Below, one piece after another: positions 24,074 through 37,000 of a stretch of DNA of 64,000 bases. The DNA is from Agroathelia rolfsii (taxonomy: Eukaryota; Basidiomycota; Agaricomycetes; Amylocorticiales; Amylocorticiaceae), in the NCBI GenBank assembly GCA_018343915.1, contig JABRWF010000001.1, positions 3,162,001-3,226,000 of the forward strand, read 5' to 3'. The notes beneath the pieces were generated by a model, which saw only the letters and a program-made list of their open reading frames with translations, was not told where the DNA came from and did not search any database. A program made the translations under genes and the position numbers. Within the stretch, counting starts at the first letter, position 1. Each line of letters opens with the position of its first letter.

Positions 24074-26281
24074 ATGCAAACAAGCCGATCCTTCAGTTCT
24101 TCGACATTCAGGCCTGCAGACTCGAACATTACTCCAAAATCGAGGCCAACTTCTCCAGAGCATTTCTCATTTGAGCGTAGCTATCCACCAACACTACCGC
24201 CGGGATTGGATGATGACTGGGCGGGTCTTACCCCTCCTCCTAATTATATTAGATGGCTATCATCATTGGATGCCAAATTTACCTCTCATTTCCCGGTCCT
24301 TCATTCTAAAGGCTCGAGGTTCTACAAATATTTACGTGGCCCCCAACCACCGATTGATTTACCAGGTGTGTACGCCATCTATTTGTTACCCGTCCGTCAT
24401 GCTCATGTTTCAATATAAGACCCTGTCCCACTTCTTGATCGCGATTACTCCGTACTTAACAGACATTTCCTATTGCGCATAGAGTCGACCTTCATGCGCG
24501 TTACTGGATATGCGGCGCATCCTATATTATTAATCATCCTCATCGCGGCGTATATCATATCTTTTGCCTTCTTTGCACGAGCACAATGGTACATGTCCCC
24601 AGACTATACCTACATCGACTGTACATCGGCATACTGGGATGAAGACGCCGGCTGTGGTCTCAACGGCGAAATATGCGCCCCATTTACAAATCAATCCCTC
24701 AGCTTCCGTTGTCCTGCGCAGTGCGCCAGTGTGATACTACAGAATCCACGGACAATAGGAAATGAAGAAATAGATTGGGTCCCCCTCCTTGTTGGTGGTG
24801 GTGATGCAAATGGCACTTATCGAGGTGATTCGTTCATATGCGCTTCAGCTCTACAAGCGTGAGTAACTTTAATTTATACATGGATTATTGCTGACATACG
24901 TCATAGTGGGTTATTCAGTGACTCTAAAGGCGGCTGTGCGACATTAGAATTGACAGGTGACTTTGCCTCGATTCATTTGTTTACCTCATCTAATAATCAC
25001 AACGAATTAATTGGCCCTTGTCAGGCAGTTATACGAACTACCTTCCACTGACACAGAATGGATTCACTTCTATTGGTTTTCCATCTGTATTTCCCCTGTC
25101 TTTTCAGTTCGTGACCGGTTCGGCCGAGACGACGAATTGTGAGGACCTTCGCAACCCTGCATTGGCTTTCAACATCTTAGTGACGGTTTTCTTGACTCTG
25201 GTCCTCCGTCCTAAGCCCATAGTCCTTTATTGGTGCCTGGTTTGCATTGGTTTCTGGCATATTACATTATTCTCTGAGCCACAAAGCACACCTCCGCTTC
25301 TCGACGATGCTTTCGGAACGTTTTTGCCAACACTTTTTATTGCCTATGCCTTCTGGAAGCTCGCATTCAAGTTCACGCTACCTGTCTTTGTTCAAGCAGC
25401 GCCCATAGAAGGGACCATATGGTATTTGGGCCCCTTCTGGGTCGGTGTCCTCACGAACCTTACCTTCAGCGAAATTCCAATCGAACGTTTGACGGCTTCC
25501 GACATACGTGCTCGGTCGGGCGGTATCACGTCCCTAGTGATCATTATTATAGTTTTATTCTTCCTTGTCCTTAATCAGATCCGTGTGATACGCAAAACAG
25601 GCTGGCTGTTTTACTACCTCGGGTGGTACGTGGCAGGCGGACTCTGCGCGTTAGTATTGGCCCTATTGCCGGGGCTCGTATTCCGATTGCACCATTATAT
25701 CATAGCCATGGCACTTATACCTGGTACTGCATGGCCGACGAGGTTGTCTGCAATATATCAAGGGCTCCTGTTAGGATTATTCCTCAATGGTGTAGCCGCC
25801 TGGGGCTTGGCTTCGATCCTACAGACTACCGAGGACGTATGTACAATCTTCTTCCAACTCCATTGACTGGATTACTTATACGGAGTAAATAGCTGGTCGG
25901 CGATGGCACCCTGGGCACCGCGATACCCACATTCCTTACCAACTCTACGACATTTAATTCGTCTATACCCCTGATCAATCAGACCGTATCTTGGGCACCT
26001 CTTCCCGACAACAGCACTTACGACGGGTTTTCTCTCCTTGTCGACGATGTCGAACGCTATGTCGGCGTCGCCCTTAACTTTACGCTTGCATCCTTGCAAG
26101 AAGGGATTCCCCATTTCTTCCGTCTTGCAGTAAGCCCTATTATTTACCTATCCTTAACTGGCCATGCCAAGGTCTAATTTTTTCTCAGTTTACGGATCAA
26201 GGTAACATTGCTGATTTTACTAAACCTGCCACATTATGGCCGAATGGGACATGGGTCGACCCGGCTCTCGGAGAAACATAG
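24074..26281 (+). CDS. LCCL-domain multi-spanning membrane protein
   Basis: Starts at the first in-frame ATG (24074, MQTSRSFSSSTFRP); the preceding in-frame TTVPLGGVQ suggests a possible extra 5' exon. After a Pro/Ser-rich cytosolic region and a first TM (HPILLIILIAAYIISFAFFA) comes an LCCL domain: CTSAYWDEDAGCGLNGEIC, FRCPAQCASV, NPRTIGNEE, PLLVGGGDANGTYRGDSFIC, GGCATLELTG and TSIGFPSVFP. Cys spacing fits LCCL. Then a series of hydrophobic segments, e.g. ALAFNILVTVFLTLVL, CLVCIGFWHITLF and SLVIIIIVLFFLVLNQI, and a lumenal C-terminus with many N-glycosylation sites, ending at TAG 26279-26281. This LCCL-plus-polytopic layout is a known fungal family with no settled function. Confidence 0.85.
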
Positions 26282-26628
26282 ATATGCTCGGACCGGGGGC
26301 ATTTGATATTTATTTCAAGGATCTTATATGTACTACTGGCTGTACCGCTTACTGAATATATATTTTGATGTTTTTGTCTGGCCTATGGCTATGGCTGGCC
26401 TGTTGGATTTCTGGGATCACGTCTTGGGCAATTTTGTCTGCATAGCTGACGTTCCTCCAAACTGGAGCAAGTGTGTGGTATATGCGTATAGGTCCAAGTT
26501 GCCTTATTAGATCTTCATGGACGAATTGGCTTGCTTCGCTTCCGAGTCAAGTCATACATCAACCATAGGCTCGCAAACAATCTGGATTCTCTGAAAACAT
26601 CTACGACTTATCCTCTTCCAACAATATC
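26282..26628. other. Spacer between LCCL protein and WG/GW protein
   Basis: About 350 bases holding the LCCL gene 3' UTR and the next gene's promoter. I see no further gene. Confidence 0.35.
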
Positions 26629-27616
26629 ATGACTCCTCATCAGCCAATCCTTGACTACGACTGTGATGGTCAATGGAGTAATTCTCAGGCTCATGAGCCT
26701 GCTACTCCGCCAAAGCCAAGTGTAGATGTAGGCATATCTAGGAATCATTCACCCGAGCGCAACCCATCTATTGAATGCGGTCTGCAATCTCTTCGTCTGG
26801 ATGAACACAATGCACAGGAGGCACGACTACACGTTGACCAAGTCAAGGATATCATCCCCTTTTGGAGAGATGCCATGATTGCTGCCGAACACGGCGAAAC
26901 GCTGAGAATGGAGCCTTTCTTAGAGAAGCTGGAGAGAGAGTATGAAGAGAGGCAGAAGAATGACACCTGGGGTAGCGACCGGAGCTGGGGAAATGAATGG
27001 AATAATGCGAATATGTGGCATGTTCAGACGAATGACGATGATAGCGGCTGGGGCCACAACATGCACGCGGCTCAGAAGGGGGATGCCAGTGCGTCCCATT
27101 CCTGGGCATCTGGATTGCAGCGGCTCAATGCACTGCAGCACATTCCTTCGCCCGAGTTTAATATTCGGGCAGGACGAGGTCGATACAGAGGAAACGATCG
27201 TCGTCCCTCTCCGAGACATGACTCACAACCAAGGCACGGTTCCCCCTTAGGCTCAAAACATCCACGGACACATGCTCAAGAGGAAATGCCCCCACGACGC
27301 GGCCGTCCAGTAAGCATGTATATTATCATGGTAGTATCCTCACTGAGAATAGGTATCGCGCCAGGATCGGCCTTGGCGAAGCCGAGGTAGAGCGCGCGGC
27401 TCCAGAAGGCCAGAACCATAACGAAATATCACAAGGGAAAAAACCGCTTCAGCTTGCCTTGTAGTTGTCCTTGGACTTTCGGATATGGTGATCGACCAAG
27501 CACTTGCTATTAGGGACCATTTCAATCTTTGCGACCGACTTGCCAACCATATTCAAGCTCGACATTTCGCGTTTCTCGCACCCGGGCTACTAGTAACCAA
27601 TATCCTCACTTATTGA
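26629..27616 (+). CDS. WG/GW- and Arg-rich hypothetical protein (3' end uncertain)
   Basis: Not recognised. The ATG at 26629 opens a 253-codon frame reaching 27390. After a polar N-terminus, residues of about 60-105 look helical (VKDIIPFWRDAMIAAEHGET, MEPFLEKLEREYEERQ). They are followed by a Trp-rich stretch (DTWGSDRSWGNEW, MWHVQTNDDDSGWGHN) with several WG/GW pairs, then an Arg-rich tail (RAGRGRYRGNDRRPSPR, PPRRGRP). A good donor follows RRGRP. Splicing 43 nt, and then the 78 nt starting GTAGAG, keeps the frame and adds VVLGLSDMVIDQALAIRDHF to a stop at 27616. Without splicing the stop is at 27390, and with only the first intron at 27421. WG/GW pairs can bind Argonaute, but a low-complexity protein with no such role is equally possible. 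Confidence 0.5.
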
Positions 27617-27788
27617 TCAGTCGCCGCGAAACCTCATAAGGGCAGATGTCTCATCGAACCTCGCCCTCAAGGCTCATTCATGTAGGGTCCATGTCCACTA
27701 AAACTATACATACGGCGTAACAATGAATATATAACTACTGTAAAGCAGTAAATATTGACCAAGTTAATCACATGCAATGATCATAAAG

Positions 27789-28428
27789 ATAAAGGCTACC
27801 TTCCACCAAACTCGCCCCTTTCCATCGCGACTTTAGCGGCCGTCGGGATGTACACACCCGAATAATCCAAACTATCCTAGGCCATGGCTTTAGAGGTGAC
27901 TACTATGCTCGCTTCATTCCCTCTGAGTCGGTTCTATGCCCATGCGACAACACCACTTTTCAAACACGCGATCACATTATCGCTGACTGCCCCCTTTATG
28001 ACAGTCAACGACACCACATTGTTAAGGCCTCTAGTGGCCTCTCCTCCCCACCTATCCTCGGCACACACAAAGGCCTTACAGCACTAGCGAAGTTTGTGTC
28101 GGGCCCAAATGCCTTTGCAAAACTTGCTAGATCAGCGCTACAACAAAAATGCCCTCAATTCTTCCACCAAAGTAGGAAATCCATTGTGGACACCCCCTAA
28201 TCCCCAACTATATATATATACCCCTCCCCTCCCCACTTCGTTAATTACCACAACACAATCAACTGGTTTGCTAACCTTTCCAGTATTTCCATCATAACAA
28301 CCCTTATGCCACTACATACCACACTTCCCCACACTGCATAACTTACACTATAACCCTTATGACCCTGTAGTTTGTTTTTAGTACATGATGCGGTAATAAA
28401 TAAATAAATAAAAATAAAAATAAAGGCT
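27789..28428 (+). mobile_element. 5'-truncated LINE (non-LTR retrotransposon) fragment with target-site duplication
   Basis: Between two copies of ATAAAGGCT (27789-27797 and 28420-28428) lies an open stretch encoding the end of a LINE polyprotein. It holds FHRDFSGRRDVHTRIIQTIL, GHGFRGDYYARFIPSE, a zinc-knuckle-like VLCPCDNTTFQTRDHIIADC, then ILGTHKGLTALAKFVSG, with a stop near 28200. This region follows the RNase H or endonuclease end of fungal LINEs. After the stop come a T/C-rich 3' UTR and an A-rich tail (AATAAATAAATAAATAAAAA) directly against the second repeat copy. Truncated 5' end, A-rich tail and matching flanks are the hallmarks of target-primed reverse transcription. The copy is inactive. 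It ends about 190 bp upstream of histone H4. Confidence 0.82.
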
Positions 28429-28621
28429 CATGAGTGTGACAAGTCATCACATCACATGACTATTAAGCTACCGTGACGCACCGTCTATATGGGGTGCAAC
28501 AATGCGAGTCGCGCTTTTGAACGTTAACCATCATCACCACTTGCTGCCAGCACAGGCCCTTGCTTATCGGCTTGCTTTTCTTTTGCAAACACATAGTTTC
28601 CTGAACAGTTAATTCTCACAA
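28429..28621 (+). promoter_or_regulatory. Histone H4 upstream region
   Basis: 193 bases between the LINE target-site copy and the H4 ATG. It must hold the H4 promoter unless elements lie beyond the insertion. CTATATGG at about 28484 is a weak TATA-like match; no other histone element is assigned. Confidence 0.35.
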
Positions 28622-29159
<538 letters not shown>

Positions 29160-29505
29160 GCACAGCTCCAGCTTTATCAACCTATGCCTTTATCTACATT
29201 CCTCTTTCCTGCTAGTTTTTTCTGTTTCCTAGTACTGCCTAGTGCTGCGCCCGATGTATATGTATAAGTGATAGTAGATAAGATTCGAATGAATATCGTT
29301 ATGTTCACTTGTATCTGTGTCCATTCCAGCCAAGATAGTCAACATAAACATCATGTTGCATGAATATAGGTATGTATTGTACAATTGGTACCCTACTAGT
29401 AAAAAAAGGAGAGTGTAATAATGATAGGTAAAAATATTCAAGAAAATATGTTCAATGCAATAGCTCGAGGAAAAAAGTGCAAGAAATCATATAAACAAGT
29501 AGGCA
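29160..29505. other. Convergent 3' region, H4 / esterase
   Basis: About 350 A/T-rich bases between two stop codons. They hold both 3' UTRs and poly(A) signals, with no other feature seen. Confidence 0.4.
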
Positions 29506-31789
29506 TTATGCCCTATACATCTTGGTCTGATTGGCCGGTCCATCAAGAGACCACTGTTCCACAAGCAGCGTGATATCGGGATGGCTGAAACTAGTCGATT
29601 TGCGTCTCAAAGATGGAGATGGGGGTAGACTATCAACGTTCTCCTTTCGTGATGATGTCCGTGCAGGCAAATTGGCCTCTAGGGGTGACATGGTCAACAC
29701 AGAATTCGCACGAGAGCGTTGTGGGCGAGTGGTTTGAGTTGATGGCCAGCCAGGTAGAGACGGGCGACTGGATCCGCCTAGTGAGAAGATAGACCTTGTC
29801 GAGCCAAACCGTTTGAGGTTGGGCACGTCATCGGATGCCAGGGGCTCCAACAATCCCGGTGTCGAAACGCCGCTGACGGATGGGCCAGGATACAGATAAG
29901 GAGTTTCGGTACCGTTATGCCAGCTCCTGCAATCGTCTTCTACGCCGCCTTGATGATGTGTGTTATCGCTGTTGCCGGATATCTCGATACCATCGCCGCT
30001 AACGACTTTAGACTCGTCATTCGCCATTTCACTATTAAGTTGGGCTTCGGTCCCAGAATCAAGTGATTGCAGGGATATGGAATGCTCCGATTGTGCCAGA
30101 GAGTTGACGAATTCGCGGCATGAAGTAAAGGCACGTTTCGACGCCTCGAGGAAAGGATAGGTTTGGAATACATGAATCTATGCAAAGGATGATAAGTTCA
30201 CTAGGTCAAATTGCTAATAGACGGCGTCAATACGTACGCAGTCTTCATACAATTCATGTTGTACTTGGACACCGGCAAGAGTTGCCTTGTGCGCCAGCAA
30301 TGTGATTTCATCCCGTAGAATCTCCGCTTCCCCGGCCTGAATGAGCAAAGGAGGTAATCCCGTCATATCGCCAAAGAGCGGGCTCGCATACGGATGAGTG
30401 AGATACTTTGCCATCCCATCACCCAGATAAAGGGAAATCGGGTTCAGGTGGTCGTCAGCTGCAGGAATGGGGACGACGTCGAACGGGGAGTTGCTATCTA
30501 TCGATTCGCAGCTCATAGTTAAATCTATAGCACAGAACCATGTGAGATATTCCATAATAATATCACATGCGATGAGGCAGGTACGTACCGACCCACGGCG
30601 ACATTAAAATAGCGCTAGAAGGGAGTGGATATTGATTATCTCGTAGATAGAGTAATAATGCCAGAGTCAAGCCTCCACCAGCACTGTCTCCAGCCAAAAT
30701 TATATTTTCTGGCGGAATGGAGAGGTCTTCTATTAGACGTAGATAAGCTAGGACAGCATCGTGTAGCGGCCCAGGGAAAGTGGTCTCAGGCGCTAGTCGA
30801 TAATTTAGAGCTGAAAATTGCCACCCATGTAAGCCTCATGGATCAACGGACGAAGCGAATAAGAACGAACCAAAAACTCGTGCATCCGCATATTTTGACA
30901 AGGGAATGGAAATCATTCGTTGAGCCGCTGCACTCCCCAAGTAATAAGCACCTAAGACACAAGTGAGCAAATTACCGACTGGAGTCTCCCGCATGATGTA
31001 GGGTGCCTACCTCCGTGCAAGTAAAGTATCACGCGATGCTGTGCATGCAAAGCTGGCCCATCTGTCTGCTTATCTCGATTCTTCCATTCGTCTTGCAGAC
31101 GTTGCCAAAGCTGCTTGCCTACCACCCATTCTCCGGAAAGCTTTCGCATGCCCGTCTCCAGTGCGTCATAATCTGCCAAAAATCCTCGCAGTTGGCGCTG
31201 GCGCACACGGAACGTGAGTGGGGTCACAAGAGCATCTGAGGGAATGGGAACGAGGCCTGTAAGGCCCATGACAAAACGAATGATATGCTACGCAATATTG
31301 CATTAAGCCAAACTTAGACAATTGAAAGCAAAAATTTAGCTCACAATATTGACAAGGTGAGAGTGCTGACTGATCTCGCGCATAAACGCGGTCAAAATAG
31401 TCATCTCAATACCCCAAGACTTTTTCCTTGGTCCTCGTACGCCATGCACAATGACATCACGTGCAACATCGCTTGCTACACGTCAGTAGGATGATGATGA
31501 ACATGGGTTCCTAATCTAGCGAGCTAGGCGTCAATAATATCTCACCTTTGGAGAGAGCAAAGAAGCCGTATTTATACCACTCAAACATTCTCAGAGGCCG
31601 AACCTCTCTTATTTTCAGACTGGGATCCATCTTAGAGGATGGCGGTCGGACGCCGGGCGACTCGTATAGTTTCAGCAAAGAGCTGAGCGAGTTGGTGCGA
31701 CACAGAGTTCTCGGCCGTCGCGACTCAATAGCAGACTCATTCTTTGAGTGGAGAAAGCGAGGGATAATCGAGGGCAGATAGGTGCTCAT
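29506..31789 (-). CDS. Alpha/beta hydrolase, hormone-sensitive-lipase (HSL/GDXG) family
   Basis: Carboxylester hydrolase. The start at 31789 gives MSTYLPSIIPRFLHSKN. The HSL oxyanion motif VILYLHGG is joined across an intron to AYYLGSAAAQRM. The nucleophile block is IILAGDSAGGGLTLALLLYL, the substrate-side block SAILMSPWVDLTMSCES, and the acid-bearing region PLLIQAGEAEILRDEITLLA. The catalytic His comes after splicing in ELYEDC-IHVFQTYPFLEASK. A long Ser-rich C-terminal extension of about 170 residues follows (SVSGVSTPGLLEPLA, STRSIFSLGGSSRPSLPGWP), likely disordered and phosphorylated, to the stop at 29506. Many fungal HSL-family enzymes are about 350 residues, so the tail is an addition. 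Substrate unknown; steryl or short-chain esters are typical. Confidence 0.85.
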
Positions 31790-32240
31790 GCAGTTCCAGC
31801 TGGGTATGCAGTGGATGTGATCTCAGTTTATTATTTGTAGATAGTATGTGGTGTTATTATTATAGCTGCTGCGATGTGATGGGTCTATCACGGACTTGCG
31901 TGAGAGACTGCGAGATGATTCCCAAAGCAAGGAAACTGGGACAGCCAGGCAACAAGAGCGAAAGAGAGTGGGGAAAGAATAGGAGTGGCTGGGGAAGAGA
32001 GAGCGACGAAGATGGTGTAATAAGTTACCGCACACGAGCTGGCAAATGAAAGGGTGACGAATGGGCGCCGCTAGTCGGATGAATAGCCGTCACGATCTTG
32101 CTCAGATGATCTGGCACACCGCCCCGCATACATCATTCTGCGGCTTATCAGCATGAGAACACAAGAACAGCGCTCGTGGAGCACAAGGCTATTTCGCTTT
32201 CGCCTCAGCCAATCAGCGTACACTACTCATAATACTACTC
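31790..32240. other. Spacer between MetAP2 3' end and esterase promoter
   Basis: 451 bases with no gene that I can support. It carries the esterase 5' flank and the MetAP2 3' UTR. Confidence 0.35.
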
Positions 32241-34133
<1,893 letters not shown>

Positions 34134-34537
34134 AATAAAAACACAGATGATCCAAGACTCGTTTCAAAGATATCCGTCGAGATCCAGTGTACTAGCGGCT
34201 CAAATCAAGCGACAAGCTCCACTATAAACGCTCAGTAATGGTTACAGACTCGGAGTCCCCTAGAGGTAGTAAGCAACAACGGATCTATTGCGGCAGCAAC
34301 GGATTTTTGTCTAGCTCCGTGCACGTGCTGCATTCGCAAGAACCAACTACAACTCGTCTATTTCACGCTCAACACATGCTATGTATACACATGACACAAT
34401 GAGTGATGGTTGTTATTATTTATACCACGTCCACGATAATGTACAACCACATGGATGCAGGAGAGGGAAAGAGGAAGGAAATGGATTCATATACTGGCCG
34501 GGCATGCATTGCACGCCAGTGCACCTGGATCGTCTGC
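34134..34537. promoter_or_regulatory. MetAP2 upstream region
   Basis: 404 bases between the MetAP2 start and the stop of the ISC1-like gene, both on the minus strand. A CACGTG core lies at about 34323. No gene seen. Confidence 0.35.
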
Positions 34538-36051
34538 TCATGACCACGAATCCAAGTTCCTATCCTCCACCATAGCCGTCCCAATATTCTGCTTCTGCGT
34601 CTCCAGTTCCTCTATTACGTTCATAAGTGCATTTCTCTCCCACTTTCCATAGATAAACCCTTCGTAGAGCACTGTCGTCCCAAGCCATGTGACGAAAACC
34701 GTCAGGAGCATAAACAAGGGACTAGCCCATGAGCCTGGCAGCCAAGGGGACCCAACAATCACCCCTAATACGACGATGAGGCAGAGTACAAACGTCATGA
34801 GCTCTCTCTTTCCACGCGTATTGGAAAAGCGATAGCATGCAGTAAGCGCTTGCACGACGCTGTCGATCTCAGTGGCGGTCAACTCGGTTTCGGCAATAGA
34901 CTCGTCCGTGGCATTATTGGTGATCTGTATCGTCGCCTCGAGTCCAAAATGATCAGAATAAGAAAAGTTATGCCCAGGCACGGGGTCAGTGAAGACAATT
35001 CGAGAGTCGACGCATCTCAAGGCATGCGTAGTCTTCCCGATAGGCGCACGGAAGAAAATATAGTCCAGGCGCTTGCCCATGAACTGGCGAGCGTAGTGTT
35101 CTAGTGGCTTTCCCGCGGAATAGGTGTTTAATGGAGAGTCTGCAGTGACACCATAGGCAGAGACTGCTTCCTTGGGATCACGAGCTTGGAGAGGAGATGT
35201 GGGGTGTGATTGTGCCCACGCATCAACAAGGTTGGTGTGCTGTCTGATGACTTGCATAGGTAAGGTGGTGGGTACGCTATTGAAGTCACCGGTCTGTTCA
35301 TGATCAGAGAAGGACTTGTAAAATGCCTTTCCATGAGGTCACGTACCGCTATAATATATCGCCCTAGACCTGCACCTTGACGGGCAATCTTAGAGAACTC
35401 CCATGCATTTACAAGTCGGTGCGCCCTCCTATATTCAGGGCCGTCTTCTCCCCCTTTGGCAAAGAGCTGGATTAGATTCCTACATATCAGCTAATGCCAA
35501 CAGACTGACAGAATCTGTAAGATTATTTACATGTGTATTCATAATTTGAACCTGACCAAGGATGGGGTGAGAAATCACGACAATACCAACAGCCTTACCG
35601 ACGAACCAGTCCCCTGCTGCGACATCCATGGGTTCGCCATTCAGAGAGTAAGGATGTATAGACGTTGCTTTGATGGGGTAACGGGTGAATATGGCCAAGC
35701 CTGCGCCCAAGGCACCACTAAAGCAGCAACATGATTCAGTTATTAGCAAAACCATATCGTGTCTACTTGGACATACCTATAAAAAAATTTGAAGTAAGGT
35801 AAACGAGCAGAGACGGCCTCCCGAATGTCCAAGAAGTCAGCGTAGACCCAGAGCTCCTGAAGCGCAATTATGTCATAGTTGGATGCTGCAAGCTCGCGAG
35901 CTATGGCGGCTATGCGCTGTTTTCTGTCTTTGGATACATACTTGAGTCCCCTAGCATCCTTGCATTAATTATTAACGATCAGGACAAGCCAGTGAGTAAG
36001 TGCTATATACCAGCAATTGAGAGTAAGGATGCGGATCTGAGAATCCGCCAT
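34538..36051 (-). CDS. ISC1: Inositol phosphosphingolipid phospholipase C (Isc1/neutral sphingomyelinase family)
   Basis: Hydrolyses complex sphingolipids (inositol phosphoceramides in fungi) to ceramide. It starts ADSQIRILTLNCW after the ATG at 36051 and joins to GLKYVSKDRKQRIAAIAREL. The Mg-binding Glu is in DIIALQELWVYADF. GKAVGIVVISHPILGQVQIM and NTHLFAKGGEDGPEYRRAHR follow. Then IIATGDFNSVPTT (catalytic Asp/Asn), RLDYIFFRAP and NFSYSDHFGLEATI with the SDH catalytic dyad. Two C-terminal membrane segments, LMTFVLCLIVVLGVIVG and SPLFMLLTVFVTWLGTTVL, match Isc1 topology, placing it on ER or mitochondrial membranes. Stop at 34538. Length about 450 residues. It is divergent from NXT1 with only 109 bp between start codons. 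Confidence 0.92.
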
Positions 36052-36160
36052 CGAGTTGAATTGCAGGTGAAGATGTCGGAGTGCCAAACAGACCACAACC
36101 ACTTCAATTGCGCATATAATTATGTATTGACTTCACCCACGGTCATGCTCTGCTGATGTG
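36052..36160. promoter_or_regulatory. Compact bidirectional promoter, ISC1 / NXT1
   Basis: Only 109 bases lie between the two start codons, so both core promoters and 5' UTRs must overlap or extend into coding DNA. No TATA box is obvious. Confidence 0.5.
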
Positions 36161-36777
36161 ATGGCTACACAACCCTTTGGTCGTAACGAGTGGGTAATAC
36201 CGGAATCACTATCGCTCTGCACGTTGACCTGATTTACTGGTGATATAGCATCGAAATTGCAGCTCGTGCTGCAGAGGCCTTTGCACGCGTCTACTATGAA
36301 GCTTACGACTCTGCAAACCGTATCGAGGCTCTACCCAACTTTTATCGACCAACCTCGACGCTCACATGGAATGGCACACCATACTCGGGCATCGAGGGTG
36401 TCAGAACGCTCATCACAGGCATGCCTGCGACTAAACACGAGGTACAATCACTCGATTGCCATCCGATTCCTGGTACATTTCTTCTTGCTGTGTTCTTGTG
36501 ACTATGAGACATTGATGGGCCGCTTATGCAATCGTCGGTTTTTGTAGGAACGAGCCCTCCCTCTCTGCTTGTGACTGTCTCTGGAAGCGTTACCCATGGC
36601 AAGGGTCCCGCTGGAAACCCACCAAACACGCCGGTCAAGTCACTTGATGGCCAACCCCGCGTATTCTCACAGACATTCATGCTCTTGCCTGACACCTCCG
36701 CTGCCGGCGCACCAACAAAGCGAGGTGAAGTTGGCAAATACTACGTTAGTTCCGATGCATTGAGATTCGTCGGTTGA
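36161..36777 (+). CDS. NTF2-like mRNA export factor NXT1/p15
   Basis: Small NTF2-fold protein that pairs with Mex67/NXF1 for mRNA export. The ATG at 36161 gives MATQPFGRN. A donor inside the next codon joins to DIEIAARAAEAFARVYYEAY, then DSANRIEALPNFYRPTSTLT, WNGTPYSGIEGVRTLITGMP, HEVQSLDCHPIPG joined to TSPPSLLVTVSGSVTHGKGP, then QPRVFSQTFMLLPDTSAAGA and EVGKYYVSSDALRFVG with the stop at 36777. About 165 residues. The PRVFSQTF strand and the WNG loop are typical of p15 rather than NTF2. A generic NTF2-domain protein is the alternative. Confidence 0.85.
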
Positions 36778-37000
36778 TGTGACTGTTGGTTGTATAATGT
36801 AGCATCAGGTAAGTTGTTCTCCTGTTCATCTATAGGGGATCCAGTCTCTAATACACAAAATAGCTGTTTCATGCATAAATAAAAGTAGTCCTTAAACATT
36901 ACATCGATTGCAGCATTTACTCGAAGTATATAATAAACAAATACAAGGCGTCAAAGCAAAGCAATAAAACGCAGAAGAAAAAAGCTGGATAAGCTACGCT

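Noticed and set aside
28094..28297. Short plus-strand frame following the LINE coding fragment
   Set aside because: It is out of frame with the LINE protein and runs into its T/C-rich 3' UTR.
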